Source: an uncultured Eubacterium sp.
GTDB lineage: Bacteria; Bacillota; Clostridia; Lachnospirales; Lachnospiraceae
Reading direction: 5' to 3'
DNA: 44,486 nucleotides
Assembly (NCBI GenBank): GCA_910580075.1
Contig: CAJTVR010000033.1
Span: 1-44,486 of the forward strand
The notes below the pieces were generated by a model. The model made no database searches. It was not told the DNA's origin and saw only the letters and a program-made list of their open reading frames with translations. A program made the position numbers and the translations under genes. This document shows positions 42,165 through 44,486 of this stretch, piece after piece. Position 1 is the first letter of the stretch. The number at the start of each line of letters is the position of its first letter.

Positions 42165-43139
42165 TCAAAACATATCCTCATCAACTAACATAGGCTCTTT
42201 AAGTAAATTTTTCATATCACTTATGATTTTTGATTCTGTTGCCTTATTAGTTCCCGTATATTCATCATAATTAAGCTCTTTTAATGGATCTAAGTAGTCT
42301 TTAAAAGATTCAACTTTTAAATCTTTATACTTTATCAAACATTTTTCGCAAACATCGTTAAACAATGCCATAATTGATTTAAAGAGTATAGTTTTATTTA
42401 TTCTCGCTTCTTTATTTGCTGAAATTTTGAACACATAGTCTACCGCTTCTAAATAATTTTTTAGTGTTTTATAAATAATATTATCACTATATGTTGCAAC
42501 CGGACCTGATTCATATATTGCTTTTGTACTTGCATTAAACACTGTTCTAGATATTTTACCTATCTTACTCTCATTCCTTAAAAGATAGCCACTTAATACA
42601 GAATCCTCATCAAGATGTTCAAATAATAATCTCTGTCGTTCTTCTAATTTGGTTTCTGTACCAGCTTGACTTTTTATATCTAAAATAAGTGCAGATGGTA
42701 CACCTTTTTGTGTAGTATTAATATCAATAAAAAGCCTAACTTCTTCTGCTGATGTTAAGCCAGTAAATATTACAACTGGAATTTCATAATTATTTACTGC
42801 ATCAATAAGGCCATACATTCTATGTTGCCCATCAATTACTAACATACTTTCACTTGCTTTTTCAAACGATAACTTAGCACTTTTAGAATCATATCGTATT
42901 TGCGCATTATCTTGCGCACTAACAATAATCGCAGATGGTATTATTCCTTTTTCCTCATCTAAATAAGTAGTTATTCTTTTTGCACGTTTTTTATCCAACA
43001 ACCTTTGAAACCCTTTTATTGGGTCTTCTTTTTTTCTTGACACAAAACACATCTCTTTTAAATCGTCACTACTCATAGATACAATATAAAATTTTCTCTT
43101 ATTCTGTATACATTCCAAAGCATCTATTGATTTTCTCAT
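42165..43139 (-). CDS. DGQHR-domain protein (DndB/ParB-like fold)
   Basis: This 324-residue protein has the diagnostic DGQHR motif at 103-107 in SMLVIDGQHRMYGLIDA. It is preceded by KRAKRITTYLDEEKGIIPSAIIVS and followed by EIPVVIFTGLTSAEEVRLFIDINTTQKG, the standard DGQHR-family core. Family members include DndB, the regulator of DNA phosphorothioation, and ParB-like proteins of 7-deazaguanine systems. Many others are uncharacterised. No dndCDE or tgt-like genes accompany it, only one unknown gene downstream. The ATG at 43139 is set by GGAGGG six bases upstream. A small XRE gene on the same strand lies about 115 bases upstream. AT-rich codon use agrees with the other genes of the element. Confidence 0.9.
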   Translation of the reverse strand: MRKSIDALECIQNKRKFYIVSMSSDDLKEMCFVSRKKEDPIKGFQRLLDKKRAKRITTYLDEEKGIIPSAIIVSAQDNAQIRYDSKSAKLSFEKASESMLVIDGQHRMYGLIDAVNNYEIPVVIFTGLTSAEEVRLFIDINTTQKGVPSALILDIKSQAGTETKLEERQRLLFEHLDEDSVLSGYLLRNESKIGKISRTVFNASTKAIYESGPVATYSDNIIYKTLKNYLEAVDYVFKISANKEARINKTILFKSIMALFNDVCEKCLIKYKDLKVESFKDYLDPLKELNYDEYTGTNKATESKIISDMKNLLKEPMLVDEDMF

Positions 43140-43253
43140 TATTTTCCCTCCAAAATCCATTACACCAAAGTATATATTACATATATATTTTTAACCAAAT
43201 TTAAAATTCAACACATTCATTCCGTTCCAAAATACCATTTACAGATTATATAT

Positions 43254-43466
43254 TTATATAATCTTCCCTGTATCTCTCAAAGTAAACGTAGCGTCAAAAT
43301 CACAATCCAACAACTCCGCTATCTTTCTCAATTCCTTTTCCGAAAAGTTATCATCTCTCAATTTATTGCTCAAATTATTTCCACTATATCCAAGCATTTG
43401 TGCCAAGTCCTTAATCTTCATGTTTCTTTCAATTAGAAGAATACGGATTTTAGAAGCCATAGCCAT
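43254..43466 (-). CDS. Small XRE/Cro-family regulator
   Basis: This 70-residue helix-turn-helix protein (KIRILLIERNMKIKDLAQML, GYSGNNLSNKLRDDNFSEKE, LRKIAELLDCDFDATFTL) is of a type frequent in clostridial mobile elements. GAGGTGAT precedes the ATG. It probably controls the DGQHR operon downstream, the divergent gene at 43693, or both. Inverted and direct TGTGA-type motifs lie in the divergent promoter region. Confidence 0.88.
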   Translation of the reverse strand: MAMASKIRILLIERNMKIKDLAQMLGYSGNNLSNKLRDDNFSEKELRKIAELLDCDFDATFTLRDTGKII

Positions 43467-43508
43467 ACAATCACCTCGTTATGCTTTTTCAAAGATTATA
43501 CATGAATA

Positions 43509-43631
43509 AATGTGAAAAATCAAAGTATCATGTGTTTCTTAACTTATTTCTTACCGTATGCTATTGACTTTTCACATTTTTATATGTATAATCTCATTGA
43601 TATATGTGATATTTTTATTATATTTGTGATT
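43509..43631. promoter_or_regulatory. Divergent control region with TGTGA repeats
   Basis: AAATGTGAAAA (43509-43519) recurs inverted as TTTTCACATTT (43570-43580) inside a promoter spacer. Further direct copies ATATGTGATATT and TTTGTGATTTGA follow around 43602-43635. They are candidate binding sites for the XRE protein. Confidence 0.45.
43564..43592 (+). promoter_or_regulatory. Sigma-A promoter for the SymE-like gene
   Basis: TTGACT (43564-43569), a 17-bp spacer and TATAAT (43587-43592) read towards the gene at 43693. The inverted TGTGA motif lies in the spacer. Confidence 0.75.
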
Positions 43632-43692
43632 TGAGCGAGGTGATGTGTAATTATTAAATTTTTATAAACTTCCACTATATTATGCAAAGGCG

Positions 43693-44277
43693 GTGATACT
43701 CATTTTAGAAATTGAAAAAAATCTTTCCCGATACATAAGACGGGAATATGAAAAACTGGAATCACAAGACAAGCAACGGAGCTTTATCGAAAATTTCCGA
43801 TTTCTTATGATGTCAAGCGACACAGACTTTCAGAATTTTTATTCTAAGAGAAGCCTAAATGACCGGGAATTTTATTCTATTGTGGATTCCCTCTATCAGC
43901 TAAATAATCTTTGTATGTTAGCAGAATTTGTTTCATATAACAAACCTCTGCTCTTATATGAATTACAAAAGATAGGGAACTGGCAAGGTCATATTGATTT
44001 TACCGAACCTTGCAGACTAGGGCATGATACCATGCTTGCCAGAATATTTACTATCCTGCAACACTTCAATTTGAGTACAAATTTCTCTTACGAAACGCAC
44101 CCTATTCCTACCCGAAATTTAAAAGTACAAGAGGCTTCTGGCCATCCGACCTCTATTCCTAAAATTTCTTTACAAGGAAAGTGGGTAGAAGATTTTGGCT
44201 TCCCTATCGGCTCTCATATCTCCGTTGAATGTTTTCAAAACAAACTTGTTATTTTTAGCACTGAAAAGCCTAAGTAA
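43693..44277 (+). CDS. Protein with SymE-like C-terminal domain
   Basis: The N-terminal 145 residues of this 194-residue protein are helical and not assigned (EIEKNLSRYIRREYEKLESQ, SLNDREFYSIVDSLYQLNNL). The last 40 (PKISLQGKWVEDFGFPIGSH and ISVECFQNKLVI) match the SymE toxin core, an AbrB-fold domain whose members act as RNA-cleaving or DNA-condensing type I toxins. Stand-alone SymE proteins lack the long N-terminus, so this is an extended form. The initiation codon is uncertain: GTG at 43693 is very near AAAGG, and AGGCGGTGAT would better serve a non-standard start a few codons later. A strong terminator follows. Confidence 0.72.
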   Translation: MILILEIEKNLSRYIRREYEKLESQDKQRSFIENFRFLMMSSDTDFQNFYSKRSLNDREFYSIVDSLYQLNNLCMLAEFVSYNKPLLLYELQKIGNWQGHIDFTEPCRLGHDTMLARIFTILQHFNLSTNFSYETHPIPTRNLKVQEASGHPTSIPKISLQGKWVEDFGFPIGSHISVECFQNKLVIFSTEKPK

Positions 44278-44337
44278 CTGGCTCGGAACACAAATACTGA
44301 TAAATTTAAATATTGGCTATATGTTTGACGTAACAAT

Positions 44338-44386
44338 GCCGGAGAATGACTTTCGATCATTGTCATTCTCCGGCAATCTTTTATTT
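44338..44386 (+). terminator. Strong rho-independent terminator
   Basis: A perfect 13-bp stem GCCGGAGAATGAC/GTCATTCTCCGGC with an 11-base loop is followed by AATCTTTTATTT. It ends the SymE-like gene and faces the convergent gene that enters from the right. Confidence 0.9.
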
Positions 44387-44486
44387 CTCTAACAATTTCT
44401 CAATCTTCCATTTCTGCCCTTTCAAATCGTTCTGTTTTTCATAAAGATTGTTCCGCTCTTTGCAGAGTTCTTTCATTCGCTCCAAC
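44381..44486 (-). CDS. C-terminal end of a gene continuing past the window
   Basis: A minus-strand frame open to the window edge encodes LERMKELCKERNNLYEKQND, then LKGQKWKIEKLLEK and TAA. It is a charged coiled-coil tail, as found at the end of relaxase/mobilisation proteins or similar element genes. Too little is visible to name it. Confidence 0.55.
   Translation of the reverse strand, partial: LERMKELCKERNNLYEKQNDLKGQKWKIEKLLEK

Overview
The window looks like chromosomal DNA from a flagellated gut-type Clostridia (most likely Lachnospiraceae). The evidence is AGGAGG-type ribosome binding sites, moderate GC, fused flavin/Fe-S enoate-reductase-like enzymes, a DUF1848 protein, an Rpn-family nuclease, a flagellin and IS families common in that group. 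No rRNA or intact tRNA gene was seen. The species cannot be named from this sequence.

Housekeeping part (1-16.9 kb). A minus-strand run sbcD-sbcC-response regulator is bracketed by inverted copies of a long palindromic repeat. It is followed by a DUF1848 gene and two large flavin/Fe-S oxidoreductases. A divergent AraC regulator and an NSS-type sodium symporter lie next to these and may form one uptake-and-reduction unit. Facing the symporter is a translationally coupled pair: a MerR regulator with two C-terminal membrane helices and a short YidC/Oxa1-like insertase. It has a textbook MerR promoter with a 19-bp spacer.

Mixed part (17-26.7 kb). This holds an XRE regulator broken by a Trp-to-TGA change, a degenerate tRNA-like sequence, a coiled-coil protein and an ArsC/Spx protein. 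A truncated dndC-like head, a small XRE regulator with twin palindromic operators in its promoter, and an Rpn nuclease follow. A response regulator-histidine kinase-lipoprotein operon is preceded by tiny ORFs and a MITE-like repeat.

Flagellin (26.8-29.1 kb). The flagellin has normal terminal domains, but its variable region is replaced by what reads as a seven-blade beta-propeller.

Defence-like and mobile part (29.4-44.5 kb). A helical protein of unknown function is followed by a Septu-like ATPase/HNH pair whose HNH gene is frameshifted in an A7 run. Upstream is a restriction locus collapsed by deletion: a methyltransferase head abutting a helicase. Then come an IS256 remnant, a complete ISAs1-family element with 8-bp target duplication, and an IS1182-family element with an amber-interrupted transposase. 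At 40.92-40.97 kb the last 17-18 codons of tuf, with their terminators, mark the probable left boundary of an integrative element that runs off the right edge. Its visible cargo is a DGQHR-domain protein coupled to an unrecognised helical, possibly HEPN-like, protein. An XRE regulator, a protein with a SymE-like C-terminus and the tail of another gene complete it.

The best candidates for something undescribed are the propeller-bearing flagellin, the DGQHR plus partner operon in the tuf-associated element, and the membrane-anchored MerR/YidC pair.
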